DNA of 64,000 nucleotides from Mycolicibacterium tokaiense (lineage in GTDB: Bacteria; Actinomycetota; Actinomycetes; Mycobacteriales; Mycobacteriaceae), in NCBI RefSeq assembly GCF_010725885.1, contig NZ_AP022600.1, positions 3,844,001 through 3,908,000 of the forward strand. Direction: 5' to 3'. A program made the translations under genes and the position numbers. The notes beneath the pieces were generated by a model that searched no databases, was not told the origin of the DNA, and was given only the letters and a program-made list of their open reading frames with translations. Every line of letters begins with the position of its first letter. The first letter of the stretch is position 1. Positions 25,324-33,869 of this stretch are shown here, in pieces.

Positions 25324-27240
25324 ATGTCGGTTCGCACGGTGAGAGCGTCGCTCGCGCTGCTGGTTCTGTTACTCCCCGCATGTGGCGGGCAGGACGCCGC
25401 CGCGCCCGCACCGTCGGGACCCTGTGACGCGGGCGCCGCCGTCGGCACCGAGGCCACCGGAGACACCGAGGACAGCGACCCCGCTGCGCCCGAGGTGGCC
25501 ACCGGATACCGCTCGGACATGACGGCCGTCCGTACCGCCACCTACGCGGTGGCGACGGCCAACCCGCTGTCCACCCGGGCGGCTTGCGAAGTGCTGCGCG
25601 ACGGGGGCACTGCGGCGGATGCGCTGGTCGCGGCGCAGGCGGTACTCGGACTGGTGGAACCGCAGTCTTCCGGGATCGGCGGTGGCGGCTTCCTGTTGTA
25701 TTTCGACGCCGCGTCCGGGCAGGTGCAGGCGTACGACGGGCGGGAGACGGCGCCGGCGGCCGCGGGGGAGAACTACCTGCGCTGGGTCGACGATGTCGAC
25801 CGCACCGAGCCGAAACCGGATGCGCGGGCCTCAGGCCGTTCCATCGGGGTCCCGGGCGTGGTGCGCATGCTGCAGGACGTCCACGATGCGCACGGTACGA
25901 CGCCGTGGCCCGATCTGTTCGACCCCGCGGTGGCCCTGGCCGACGACGGCTTCGACATCAGCCCGCGGTTGGCCGCCGCCATCGACAGCGCTGCCGAACA
26001 GCTGAGCCTGGACCCGGCCGCGGCGGCCTACTTCCTCGATGAGCAGGGCAACCCGAAGACCGAAGGCACCCGCCTGACCAACCCGGCCTACGCCAAGACG
26101 CTCGGCGTCCTGGCCACCGACGGGGCCGACGGCTTCTACACCGGTCCGCCGGCCGAGAGCATCGTCGCGGCCGCCGCGGACACCTCCGGCGACCGGACCC
26201 CGAGCCTGATGACCACCGAAGATCTGGCCGCGTACACCGCGACCGCGCGGGAACCGCTGTGTACCCCGTACCGCGGCAAGGAGATCTGCGGCATGCCCCC
26301 GCCGTCGTCCGGAGGCATCGCCGTGGCCGCCACCCTCGGCAGCCTCGAGCGGTTCCCGATGAACGAGCACGGACCGGAGAACCTCGACCTGAACGGGGGC
26401 CGACCGTCGGTCATGGGTGTGCATCTGATCGCCGAAGCCGAGCGGCTGGCGTATGCCGACCGGGACAAGTACGTGGCCGACACCGATTTTGTGCCGCTGC
26501 CCGGTGGTACCCCCGAAACACTGCTCAACAGCGAGTATCTGGCGGGCCGGGCAGCGCTGATCTCGCCCGACCGCAGCATGGGCACCGCGCAGCCGGGACA
26601 GTTCGGGCCGCCCACCACACCGATGCCGCCCACTCCCGAGCACGGCACCAGCCACCTCAGCGTCGTCGACTCCCAGGGCAACGCCGCGTCGTTCACCACC
26701 ACTGTCGAGTCGGCGTTCGGGTCCTTCCACATGGTCGACGGGTTTCTGCTGAACAACCAGCTCACCGACTTCTCGGCCGAACCTGCCGGCCCGGACGGGG
26801 TTCCGGTGGCAAACCGGGTGGAACCCGGTAAACGACCGCGCAGCTCGATGGCGCCCACCCTGGTGTTCGAACCGACCGGATCCGGACGCCGACTGTACGC
26901 AGTGGTGGGCTCGCCCGGCGGCTCGGTGATCATCCAGTTCGTCGTCAAAACCCTGGTGGGGATGCTGGATTGGGGCATGGACCCGCAGCAGGCGGTCTCG
27001 ATGGTGGACTTCGGCGCCGCCAACGATCCGGAGACCAACGTGGGCGGGGAGCATCCCGCCATCAACACCGCCGACGACGGCGCCGACGACCCGTTGGTGC
27101 AGGGTCTGCGCGAGCTCGGCCACCAGGTGGACCTCGCCGACCAGTCCAGCGGACTCTCGGCCATCGTCCGCAGCGATCCGGGGTGGATCGGCGGCGCCGA
27201 CCCGCGCCGCGAAGGCATCGTCCTGGGAGACACCCGATGA
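25324..27240 (+). CDS. ggt: Gamma-glutamyltransferase, lipoprotein
   Basis: 638-residue Ntn-type gamma-glutamyltransferase that cleaves glutathione-like gamma-glutamyl bonds. The signal peptide ends in a lipobox (LLLPACGG, lipidated Cys20), so it is tethered outside the membrane. The precursor should self-cleave before Thr442 in EHGTSHLSVVD. QSSGIGGGGFLLY and PGKRPRSSMAPTLVF are other family motifs. ATG 25324 has GGGGGAGGA upstream; longer frames upstream run into the divergent gene. Equivalent in kind to Mtb GgtB. The VOC gene overlaps its stop by 4 bp. Confidence 0.92.
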   Translation: MSVRTVRASLALLVLLLPACGGQDAAAPAPSGPCDAGAAVGTEATGDTEDSDPAAPEVATGYRSDMTAVRTATYAVATANPLSTRAACEVLRDGGTAADALVAAQAVLGLVEPQSSGIGGGGFLLYFDAASGQVQAYDGRETAPAAAGENYLRWVDDVDRTEPKPDARASGRSIGVPGVVRMLQDVHDAHGTTPWPDLFDPAVALADDGFDISPRLAAAIDSAAEQLSLDPAAAAYFLDEQGNPKTEGTRLTNPAYAKTLGVLATDGADGFYTGPPAESIVAAAADTSGDRTPSLMTTEDLAAYTATAREPLCTPYRGKEICGMPPPSSGGIAVAATLGSLERFPMNEHGPENLDLNGGRPSVMGVHLIAEAERLAYADRDKYVADTDFVPLPGGTPETLLNSEYLAGRAALISPDRSMGTAQPGQFGPPTTPMPPTPEHGTSHLSVVDSQGNAASFTTTVESAFGSFHMVDGFLLNNQLTDFSAEPAGPDGVPVANRVEPGKRPRSSMAPTLVFEPTGSGRRLYAVVGSPGGSVIIQFVVKTLVGMLDWGMDPQQAVSMVDFGAANDPETNVGGEHPAINTADDGADDPLVQGLRELGHQVDLADQSSGLSAIVRSDPGWIGGADPRREGIVLGDTR

Positions 27241-27668
27241 GCGACACCGCCGGCCCCGCCGTCAGGGGGATCCATCACATCTCGATCACCGTCACCGACA
27301 TCGAAGCCAGCATGGCCTGGTATCAGAGGCTTCTCGGTGCCCAGCGGGTGCCGGTGAAGTTCCCGCACCTCGACTGCGAGGACACCGGTTACGGCGAACT
27401 CCTGATCGACCCACGGTCCGGAGTGGCGATCGGGCTGCACACCAACACCGGCAACGACGGACGGTCGTTCGACGAGGCCCGCACCGGCCTGGACCACATC
27501 GCCCTGGCTGTGGGAAGCCGCGCCGACCTCGAGGCCTGGACCCAGTGGCTCGACCGACTCGGGATCGAGCACTCCGGGATCAGGACCGGGCAGGATCCGG
27601 TCCCGTATGCCTCCCTGGTGTTCCGCGACCCCGACAACATCCAGCTCGAGTTGTTCGTCACCGCTTGA
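27237..27668 (+). CDS. VOC-family (glyoxalase/dioxygenase fold) protein
   Basis: 143 residues forming two beta-alpha-beta-beta-beta modules: GIHHISITVTDIEASMAWYQ with a metal-ligand His, GLDHIALAV with the second His, and FRDPDNIQLELF with the terminal Glu. Members are metal-dependent lyases, isomerases, dioxygenases or resistance proteins; the reaction is unknown. Translationally coupled to ggt (ATGA). Confidence 0.85.
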   Translation: MSDTAGPAVRGIHHISITVTDIEASMAWYQRLLGAQRVPVKFPHLDCEDTGYGELLIDPRSGVAIGLHTNTGNDGRSFDEARTGLDHIALAVGSRADLEAWTQWLDRLGIEHSGIRTGQDPVPYASLVFRDPDNIQLELFVTA

Positions 27669-27674
27669 CGGCCA

Positions 27675-28469
27675 TCACTGAGGACCGAGGCCCATCAACT
27701 CGGTCACGTGGTGGTCGCGGCCGGCCAGGTAACCACCGTCGACGGCCAGGGCCTGCCCGCTGACAAAGCTGGCGTCGGCGGACAACAGGAAGGTGGCCAC
27801 GGCGGCCACCTCGTCGGCGCGGCCGAACCGGCGCAGCTTGTGTTCGTGCCGCAGACCATCCTTCACCTGTTCCATGCCGGGGATGTCGATCACCGACTCG
27901 AACAGTGGCGTCTCGATGAACCCGGGACAGACGGCATTGGCGCGAATCCCGCTGGGGCCGTAGTCGATGGCGGCGTTCTTCGTCAGCAGCACCACGCCAC
28001 CCTTGGCCGCGTTGTAGGCGCTGCCGCCCGCAGTGCCTTCCAGGCCCTCGATGCTGGACAGCGTGACGATGGCGCCCCGTTCGCCGCCCACGCGGTCCTG
28101 CTGTATCATCTGCGCCAGTGCTGCGCGCAGCACCACGAACGTGCCCTTGAGGTTGATGTCCACGACCCGGTCCCATTCCTCGTCGGTGACGAGGTGCGCG
28201 GGCCCGCCGCCGGCCACCCCCGCCGCGTGCACCACGCCGTCCAGCCGCCCCGTCTGCTCGACCACCGCGGCCACCGCGGCCTCCACGGCGGAGCCGTCGC
28301 GGATGTCACCGCGGTGGTGGTGGAAGCGGGGATCGCCGGCCGGGGGCTGCTCGGACAGGTCGAGTCCCACCACCGTCGCACCCTCGTCGAGCAGCCGGCG
28401 CACGGTCGCCGCGCCGATACCCGATGCAGCGCCGGTGACCAGAACGCCCATGTTGTCGAACCTCGCCAT
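27675..28469 (-). CDS. Short-chain dehydrogenase/reductase
   Basis: 264-residue classical SDR. The cofactor motif is LVTGAASGIGAATV, the NNAG-equivalent is HAAGVAGG, and the catalytic set is SS plus YNAAK (Tyr-X3-Lys), followed by CPGFIETPLF. GLDLS after the second strand suggests NAD(H) preference. It is divergent from the flavin monooxygenase, with a palindrome between them. Substrate unknown. Confidence 0.87.
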   Translation of the reverse strand: MARFDNMGVLVTGAASGIGAATVRRLLDEGATVVGLDLSEQPPAGDPRFHHHRGDIRDGSAVEAAVAAVVEQTGRLDGVVHAAGVAGGGPAHLVTDEEWDRVVDINLKGTFVVLRAALAQMIQQDRVGGERGAIVTLSSIEGLEGTAGGSAYNAAKGGVVLLTKNAAIDYGPSGIRANAVCPGFIETPLFESVIDIPGMEQVKDGLRHEHKLRRFGRADEVAAVATFLLSADASFVSGQALAVDGGYLAGRDHHVTELMGLGPQ

Positions 28470-28482
28470 CGTTCACCCTTTC

Positions 28483-28497
28483 CGAGACGTCGTCTCG
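28483..28497. promoter_or_regulatory. Perfect palindrome between SDR and monooxygenase genes
   Basis: CGAGACGTCGTCTCG has two 7-bp arms around one base. It lies 14 bp upstream of the SDR start, in the divergent promoter. Its regulator is not known; the TetR gene 1.3 kb away is one candidate. Confidence 0.5.
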
Positions 28498-28558
28498 AAA
28501 TGTCATACACCCGCCACCGCCGCTGGCGTAGGGTCGGCCGCGGAACGGAGGAACGTCG

Positions 28559-29740
28559 ATGACCGCTGCGCCGCCACGCCCCGCCCTGGCCGAGACCGCC
28601 CGGACCCTGCGAGATCTGGTCCGGGCCGAAGCCGCCGAGAGTGAACGGCTGCGCACCCTGTCGCCCCCGCTGGTCGACGCCATGTGGAGCAGTGGGCTGA
28701 TGACCGCGCTGAATCCGGTGCAGGCGGGCGGTCTGGAACCGACGCTGCCGGAGATGATCGAGACCTGGATCGAGATGGCCTGGCAGGACGGCTCTTTCGG
28801 CTGGACCGGAATCGCGAACCTGCCGTCGTCGTTCGCCGCGGCCACCTATCTGCCGGATCAGGGTTTCGCCGAGGTGTTCACCGCCAACGGCAATCAGGTC
28901 ACCATGGGCGGCCAGTTCGCTCCCAACGGGCAGGGTGCGGTCACCGAGGGCGGGTACCGGCTCTCCGGCGCGTGGAACTTCGGATCCGGCACCGGCCACT
29001 CCCAATACGTGGCCGCGGGCTTCCTGCCGATGGACGGCGGCGAGATGCGCTGGATTGCCGACGGTGTGCCCGAGTTGATGGTGGCGCTGCTGCCGCGGCA
29101 CGAGGTGACCTTCACCGATGGCTGGTTCGTGCAAGGGCTCAAGGGCACGGGTTCGTTCGACTACACCGTGGCCGACGTCTTCGTGCCCGAGCACCGCACC
29201 TTCCGGCTGTTCAGCCGGGAACCCCTGCGCGGCACCAGCCCCGCCGGCCGGATGGGCATGATGGCGGTCACCGCCGCAGGCCACGCAGCCTGGGCGCTCG
29301 GCGTCGCCAAGAGCATGCTCGACGATGTCCAGGAGCTCGCCGCCACCAAGTTTCGGATGTCCGACATGGCGGCGCTGGCCGGCCGGCCCACGTTCCAGAA
29401 GGGCCTGGCCCATCACGTGGCGGCCTGGCGCGCGGCGCGGCTGTTGGTGCTCGATGCGTTCGGATCCGCCGAGGACGCGGTGGCGCGGGGCGACGACCTG
29501 ACCCCGACCATGCGTGCCGACATGCGGGTGGCCGCGGTCTACGCCACCGACGTGGCCCGCGACAGTGCCCAGTGGGCGCACCTGGCCGCAGGGACCAGCT
29601 CGATCCGGGAGGGCAGCCGGCTGGAGCGGGCGTTCCGCGACCTGTACACCGGCACCCAGCACGCATTCATCAGCGAGAAGGTGGCCATCGACTCAGCGCA
29701 GGTGTGGTTGGGCGTGATGGACGATCACTTCTCACTCTGA
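28559..29740 (+). CDS. Acyl-CoA dehydrogenase-fold flavin-dependent monooxygenase (HsaA-like)
   Basis: 393 residues with the acyl-CoA dehydrogenase fold but resembling group D flavin monooxygenases such as HsaA. It shows SFGWTGIANLPSSFAAATYL, RLSGAWNFGSGTGHSQYVAAG and GLKGTGSFDYTVADVFVPEH. The C-terminus lacks the acyl-CoA dehydrogenase Glu motif. Such enzymes hydroxylate phenols or desulfurise/oxidise aromatics with FMNH2 from a separate reductase; no reductase is next to it. ATG at 28559. Confidence 0.8.
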   Translation: MTAAPPRPALAETARTLRDLVRAEAAESERLRTLSPPLVDAMWSSGLMTALNPVQAGGLEPTLPEMIETWIEMAWQDGSFGWTGIANLPSSFAAATYLPDQGFAEVFTANGNQVTMGGQFAPNGQGAVTEGGYRLSGAWNFGSGTGHSQYVAAGFLPMDGGEMRWIADGVPELMVALLPRHEVTFTDGWFVQGLKGTGSFDYTVADVFVPEHRTFRLFSREPLRGTSPAGRMGMMAVTAAGHAAWALGVAKSMLDDVQELAATKFRMSDMAALAGRPTFQKGLAHHVAAWRAARLLVLDAFGSAEDAVARGDDLTPTMRADMRVAAVYATDVARDSAQWAHLAAGTSSIREGSRLERAFRDLYTGTQHAFISEKVAIDSAQVWLGVMDDHFSL

Positions 29741-30274
29741 CACCGCGAACGCGGGTGCGACGAACCGGGCGAGCAGGGTGTGTTCGGAGTCCGGGTCCGG
29801 CCAGAACAGCAGGGAAAGAACAACTCTCGCGATCCACCGCGCGCACTGTTTGTCGTCCGATGCGACGCCGGCCAGCTCGGTGGCGAAGGCGGTGACCGCC
29901 GCCGACTCGGTGATCCAGGTCGAACTCTGCTGCGCCGACTCCAGAAACAGCCGTCCGGCCGGGTCATCGCGGATCTGTGCGACGGCGACCTCGATGGCCG
30001 TGATCACCCGCCGGTCGCCGGACATGCCGCGCACGGCGTGGCGGACGTTGTCCACGATGCGGGTGGCCGACCGGACGAGCACCGCTTCCCGGATCTGTTG
30101 TGTGCCGCCCACGTATCGGTACACGGTGGCGCGGGAGCAGTGCGTCTCGGCAGCCAGCTTGTCCACCGACAACGCGTCGCCACCGTCGCGGGCGATCAGT
30201 TCGGCGGCGGCGTCGTAGAGGTGTTCGGCGGCCGCTGCCCTGCGGCCCTCGCGGAACAGCCAGTCCTCCGGCAT
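29732..30274 (-). CDS. TetR-family transcriptional regulator
   Basis: 180 residues. The HTH region is LIARDGGDALSVDKLAAETH then CSRATVYRYVGG. ATG 30272-30274 follows a near-consensus ribosome-binding site (AGGAGGTGACC). Its 3' end overlaps the monooxygenase gene by 9 bp, and it is divergent from the P450, with an inverted repeat in between. Confidence 0.86.
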   Translation of the reverse strand: MPEDWLFREGRRAAAAEHLYDAAAELIARDGGDALSVDKLAAETHCSRATVYRYVGGTQQIREAVLVRSATRIVDNVRHAVRGMSGDRRVITAIEVAVAQIRDDPAGRLFLESAQQSSTWITESAAVTAFATELAGVASDDKQCARWIARVVLSLLFWPDPDSEHTLLARFVAPAFAVSE

Positions 30275-30304
30275 GGTCACCTCCTGAGATGGATCCCCGA
30301 AGTA

Positions 30305-30318
30305 TCTCACCGCTGAGA
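30305..30318. promoter_or_regulatory. Inverted repeat between tetR and P450, candidate operator
   Basis: TCTCACCGCTGAGA has perfect 5-bp arms around CCGC. A TGAGAT at 30285-30290 also pairs with ATCTCA at 30304-30309. It lies 30 bp upstream of tetR. Confidence 0.5.
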
Positions 30319-30451
30319 CAGATCGATCATGTCATCTCCGTGTTCATGCAGTTCAGGGTGGCGCACTGAGACCAGGGCGGCGCGTGCCGGCGGCGCGAGG
30401 TCTCGACCTGTCCCGGCATCGTTGACCGGGGCGATCCTGGCTGGTCACGAT

Positions 30452-31663
30452 GTGTTGGTGCTCGACGACCCCGCGTGCTTCTTCACTGACCACGCGATCC
30501 AGGACCCCTACCCCCTGTACCGCCGACTGCGGGAAGCCGGCCCGGTGCACCGTATCGGTGATGCAGGTTTTCATCTGGTCTGCAGCTGGGCGGCCGTCGA
30601 CGAGGCGATCAAGAGACCTCAGGTCTTCTCCTCGAACCTCACGGCCACCATGACCTACCGCGACGGCCAGGTGGTGCCGTTCGAGTTGGACGGCCTCGGC
30701 GGGCCGAGCCACGCGCTGGCGACTGCAGACGATCCCGCCCATGCGCTGCACCGCAGGCTGCTGGTGCCGCACCTGGCCGCCAGACGACTACCGGCACTGG
30801 AGCGCCTGATCACCGATACCTTCGACCGCCTGTGGGAGCAAGGCTGCACCGACGGCCACATCGAGTGGATGGGCGCGCTGGCCAACCGGCTGCCGATGAT
30901 CGTGGTCGCGAGGCTGATCGGCGTTCCCGAGGACGACGTGGACGCGTTGATCCGCTGGGCCGGGGCCAGTACCCACATGCTCGACGGGCTCATCGACGAC
31001 GACGGTCTGGCCGCATCGGGGGCCGCGGCCATGCAACTCGGCGGCTACATCGCCGAGCACTTCACCACGGCACTTGCAGAACCCCGCGACAACCTGCTCG
31101 GTGCACTGGCAACCGCCTGCGCCGCAGGCGAAGTGGACCCGCAAACGGCTCAGCTGATGATGATCATCCTCTTCAGCGCCGGCGGTGAGTCCACCGGATC
31201 GCTGCTGGGAAACGCGCTGTGGACCATGGCCACCCGGCCCGATGTCTGGCAGGCCCTGCGCGACAACCCCGCCCTCATCCCGGATTTCATCGAGGAGGTG
31301 CTGCGGTTCGAACCACCGTTTCGCGGACATTACCGCCACGTCCTCGCCGACACAGAGCTGGGCGGCGTCGACCTGGCCGCCGGCTCCCGGCTGCTCCTGC
31401 TGTGGGGTGCCGCCAACCGCGATCCGGCGCAGTTCGCGCGCCCTGACGAGTTCCGGCTGCAGCGCCCAGGTGGCAAGAGCCACCTGGCTTTCGGCAGGGG
31501 CGCGCACTTCTGCATCGGCGCTGCACTGGCGCGATTGGAAGCCCGCATGGTGTTGCGCCGGGTGCTGGACCGGGTCCGCACCCTGGAGGCGACTGAGGTG
31601 GGGCCGTGGCTGCCCAGCATCCTGATCCGGCGGCGGGAGTACCTCCACCTCACCGTCGGCTGA
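30452..31663 (+). CDS. Cytochrome P450
   Basis: 403-residue bacterial P450. The I-helix oxygen-activation motif is FSAGGEST, the K-helix ExxR is EEVLR, and the heme loop FGRGAHFCIG carries the ligand Cys354. GTG 30452 gives a normal short N-terminus (LVLDDPACFFTD); longer starts read into the divergent promoter. Family not assigned. Electrons would come from a ferredoxin and a reductase such as FprA. It overlaps the convergent LOG gene by 14 bp. Confidence 0.92.
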   Translation: MLVLDDPACFFTDHAIQDPYPLYRRLREAGPVHRIGDAGFHLVCSWAAVDEAIKRPQVFSSNLTATMTYRDGQVVPFELDGLGGPSHALATADDPAHALHRRLLVPHLAARRLPALERLITDTFDRLWEQGCTDGHIEWMGALANRLPMIVVARLIGVPEDDVDALIRWAGASTHMLDGLIDDDGLAASGAAAMQLGGYIAEHFTTALAEPRDNLLGALATACAAGEVDPQTAQLMMIILFSAGGESTGSLLGNALWTMATRPDVWQALRDNPALIPDFIEEVLRFEPPFRGHYRHVLADTELGGVDLAAGSRLLLLWGAANRDPAQFARPDEFRLQRPGGKSHLAFGRGAHFCIGAALARLEARMVLRRVLDRVRTLEATEVGPWLPSILIRRREYLHLTVG

Positions 31664-32180
31664 TCAGTCCCAGCGCTTCAGTTCCGGTATCGGCGAAGGT
31701 CACCAGCTGGGCGAGCGGCAGGGGCAGGAAACCTTCGGCCTCCATCCGGCGCAGCTGGATGATCAGCCCGTCGTAGAAGCCCGCGGTGTTCAGCAACACG
31801 ACGGGCAGCGTATGCAGGCCGTGCTTCTTCTGCTCCAGGACCTCGGTGGCCTCGTCCAGGGTGCCCAACCCGCCGGCCAGGATGACGATGGCATCGGATC
31901 GGCTCAGCATCAACGCTTTTCGTGCCGCAAGGTCCGTGGTCACCACCATCTCGTGGGCGCCTGGCCGGGCCAGGTGGGCCAGGAATTCCACCGAGATCCC
32001 CAGCAGCCCGCCGCCGGAGTCCGTCACGCTGTCGGCGAGCACCCGCATCAGCCCGGTGTCGGACCCACCCCACACCAGGGTGTGCCCGCCGGCGCCGATC
32101 GCGGCACCGAGCTCGCGCGCGGCGTCGGTGTAGCGTTCGTCGAGGTCGGCGGCCGAGAGGAACACGCAGATGTTGGTCAC
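31650..32180 (-). CDS. LOG-family protein (cytokinin riboside 5'-monophosphate phosphoribohydrolase type)
   Basis: 176-residue Rossmann-type nucleotide hydrolase. The family motif PGGxGTxxE appears as AGGLGTLDEATEV, and WGGSDTGLMRVLADSV is the first conserved loop. LOG proteins split adenosine monophosphates or related nucleotides; in Mtb one member makes cytokinins. The GTG at 32178-32180 overlaps the stop of the upstream polymerase gene (GTGA), so they are one operon. Confidence 0.85.
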   Translation of the reverse strand: MTNICVFLSAADLDERYTDAARELGAAIGAGGHTLVWGGSDTGLMRVLADSVTDSGGGLLGISVEFLAHLARPGAHEMVVTTDLAARKALMLSRSDAIVILAGGLGTLDEATEVLEQKKHGLHTLPVVLLNTAGFYDGLIIQLRRMEAEGFLPLPLAQLVTFADTGTEALGLISRR

Positions 32181-33136
32181 GACTGCCCGCTCTCGCGCCT
32201 GGCCTTCGCCCGCCGTTTGCCCTCGTGCATGGCCGCCACCCGCGCCACCGGGATGGTGCGGCCGTGCGCAATCAGGTCGGCCGGAAGCTGTTGTGCGGCA
32301 GGCATGTACTCCATCCACGGATCGCGGCTGCCGAGCGCGTCGATCGCGGTCCGCACGGTGAACTCACCCGGGCTCACCCGGTCCAGGTCGGACCAGGACA
32401 GCGGGAAGGACACCGGTGTACCGGGCCGCAGGCGCGGACTGTAGGCCGCCGCCACCGTGGCCCCGCCGGCGCGGGTGGCGTCGACGAAGACCTTGCCACC
32501 CCGGTCTTCGACGATGAACGCCGTGGTGGCCAGGTCGGGGTCCAGCGCCGCGGCGCGGGCCGCCAGCGCCCGGGTGGCGGCGGCGACGTCGTCGGCCGGC
32601 GTCTGCGTGATCGGTACAAATATGTGCACGCCGCGTGAGCCGCTGGTCTTGACCGCACCGTCGAGGCCGCTGTCGCGCAGCGCTCCGCGCACCAGGTGCG
32701 CGACCGCCACCACCGCCGAAAACGGGGCGCCGTCGGGTGGATCCAGGTCCAGCACCAGGTGGGTGGGCCGGTAGATGTCATCGACCAGCCCGAGGGTCGG
32801 GTGGTACTCGACCGCGCGCTGGTTGCCCAGCCACAACAGTGTGCGCCGGTCGTCGCACACCGCGTAGTGGATGTCGCGCCTGGATGTTTCCGCCCACATC
32901 GACACCGTGCGTACCCAGTCGGGGGTGTACTTGGGAACGTTCTTCTGCATGAAGGGCGACCGGCCGCGCAGCACCCGCAGCACGGTCAGGGGGCGATCGG
33001 CCAGCACCGGCAGCAGACGATCGGCCACTGCGTCGAGGTAATCGATCAGGTCTCGCTTGGTGGCACCGGAGTCCGGCCCCAACGGCTGATCGAGGTTCGA
33101 CAGCTCCACGCCGGCCCGCGCCTCGTGCGTGCTCAT
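32177..33136 (-). CDS. LigD-type polymerase/primase domain protein (PolD)
   Basis: 319-residue archaeo-eukaryotic primase-like polymerase, the stand-alone equivalent of the LigD POL domain. The metal-binding motif LVLDLDPPDG, the SGSRGVHIFVP loop and FMQKNVPKYTPDWV are visible. In mycobacteria such enzymes (PolD1/PolD2, Prim-PolC) act in end-joining and excision repair, adding ribonucleotides. No ligase or nuclease domain is attached. Which PolD this is cannot be decided here. It is divergent from the Ntn hydrolase, 22 bp apart. Confidence 0.88.
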   Translation of the reverse strand: MSTHEARAGVELSNLDQPLGPDSGATKRDLIDYLDAVADRLLPVLADRPLTVLRVLRGRSPFMQKNVPKYTPDWVRTVSMWAETSRRDIHYAVCDDRRTLLWLGNQRAVEYHPTLGLVDDIYRPTHLVLDLDPPDGAPFSAVVAVAHLVRGALRDSGLDGAVKTSGSRGVHIFVPITQTPADDVAAATRALAARAAALDPDLATTAFIVEDRGGKVFVDATRAGGATVAAAYSPRLRPGTPVSFPLSWSDLDRVSPGEFTVRTAIDALGSRDPWMEYMPAAQQLPADLIAHGRTIPVARVAAMHEGKRRAKARRESGQS

Positions 33137-33158
33137 GGCTTCACCCTACGGTGGAGGC

Positions 33159-33854
33159 ATGACTGTGGTTCTCGCCATCAAGTGCGCCAACGGCATCGTG
33201 TTGGCATCCGACTCCCAGATCACCGATCCCGGCCGGGGGTTGAGTTATCCCGCTCAGAAGCTGCACCCTCTCGGCAGCCATGCCGCGTGGGGCGGCAGCG
33301 GCTCGCGCGCGGTGCTCTACGACATCGAGCAGATCCTGCGCGACGAGGGTGACGCCATCATGGAGGCCCGCAACATCGGTCACGCTCTGCAGGCCAAGGC
33401 CCTTCCGGTGTTCCGGCACCACTACGCCGAGTTCATCGAACAGGTACCAGGCGAGGAGAAGGCCGGCACTCCCGCCACCTATCTGCTGGCCGCGGGATAC
33501 GTCGGCGAGACCCCGTTCATCATCGATGTAGACCCCAACGGCCTGCTGGGCCACCACGAGGAGACCGGCTTTCAGGCCATCGGCAGTGGGGCGCCGATGG
33601 CGCAGCAGGCGCACGCACTGCTGTCCCACATCCGCATGACCGAACGCGATCTCGACCACGGTGTGGTGGCCGCGCTGCGGGTGCTCGACGCGCTGGACGC
33701 ATCCTCGCCGAGCGTCGGTGGGCCGATGGACATCTGCCGCCTGACCCCCGACGGCGCCGACCATCTGAGCCCCGACGAGGTGAACGCCGTGCGCGCCGAC
33801 GTCAGCCGGTGGGTGCAGCTCGAGCAGGACGCACTCGACCGGCTGTTCGACTGA
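33159..33854 (+). CDS. Proteasome-like Ntn hydrolase (orphan, outside prcBA)
   Basis: 231 residues with proteasome beta-subunit features. If the initiator Met is removed, Thr becomes residue 1, and Asp17 (VLASDSQ) and Lys33 (PAQKLHP) fall exactly on the catalytic positions of proteasome beta subunits. GSGAP around 141 and SVGGPMDI around 184-191 resemble the later active-site loops. There is no propeptide. The GTGGAGG site before ATG 33159 supports this start. It is distinct from the mycobacterial core proteasome (PrcA/PrcB), no ATPase or Pup gene is adjacent, and it recalls Anbu/HslV-type peptidases. Substrate unknown. Confidence 0.82.
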   Translation: MTVVLAIKCANGIVLASDSQITDPGRGLSYPAQKLHPLGSHAAWGGSGSRAVLYDIEQILRDEGDAIMEARNIGHALQAKALPVFRHHYAEFIEQVPGEEKAGTPATYLLAAGYVGETPFIIDVDPNGLLGHHEETGFQAIGSGAPMAQQAHALLSHIRMTERDLDHGVVAALRVLDALDASSPSVGGPMDICRLTPDGADHLSPDEVNAVRADVSRWVQLEQDALDRLFD

Positions 33855-33869
33855 CCGTGCGGCCCCTGA

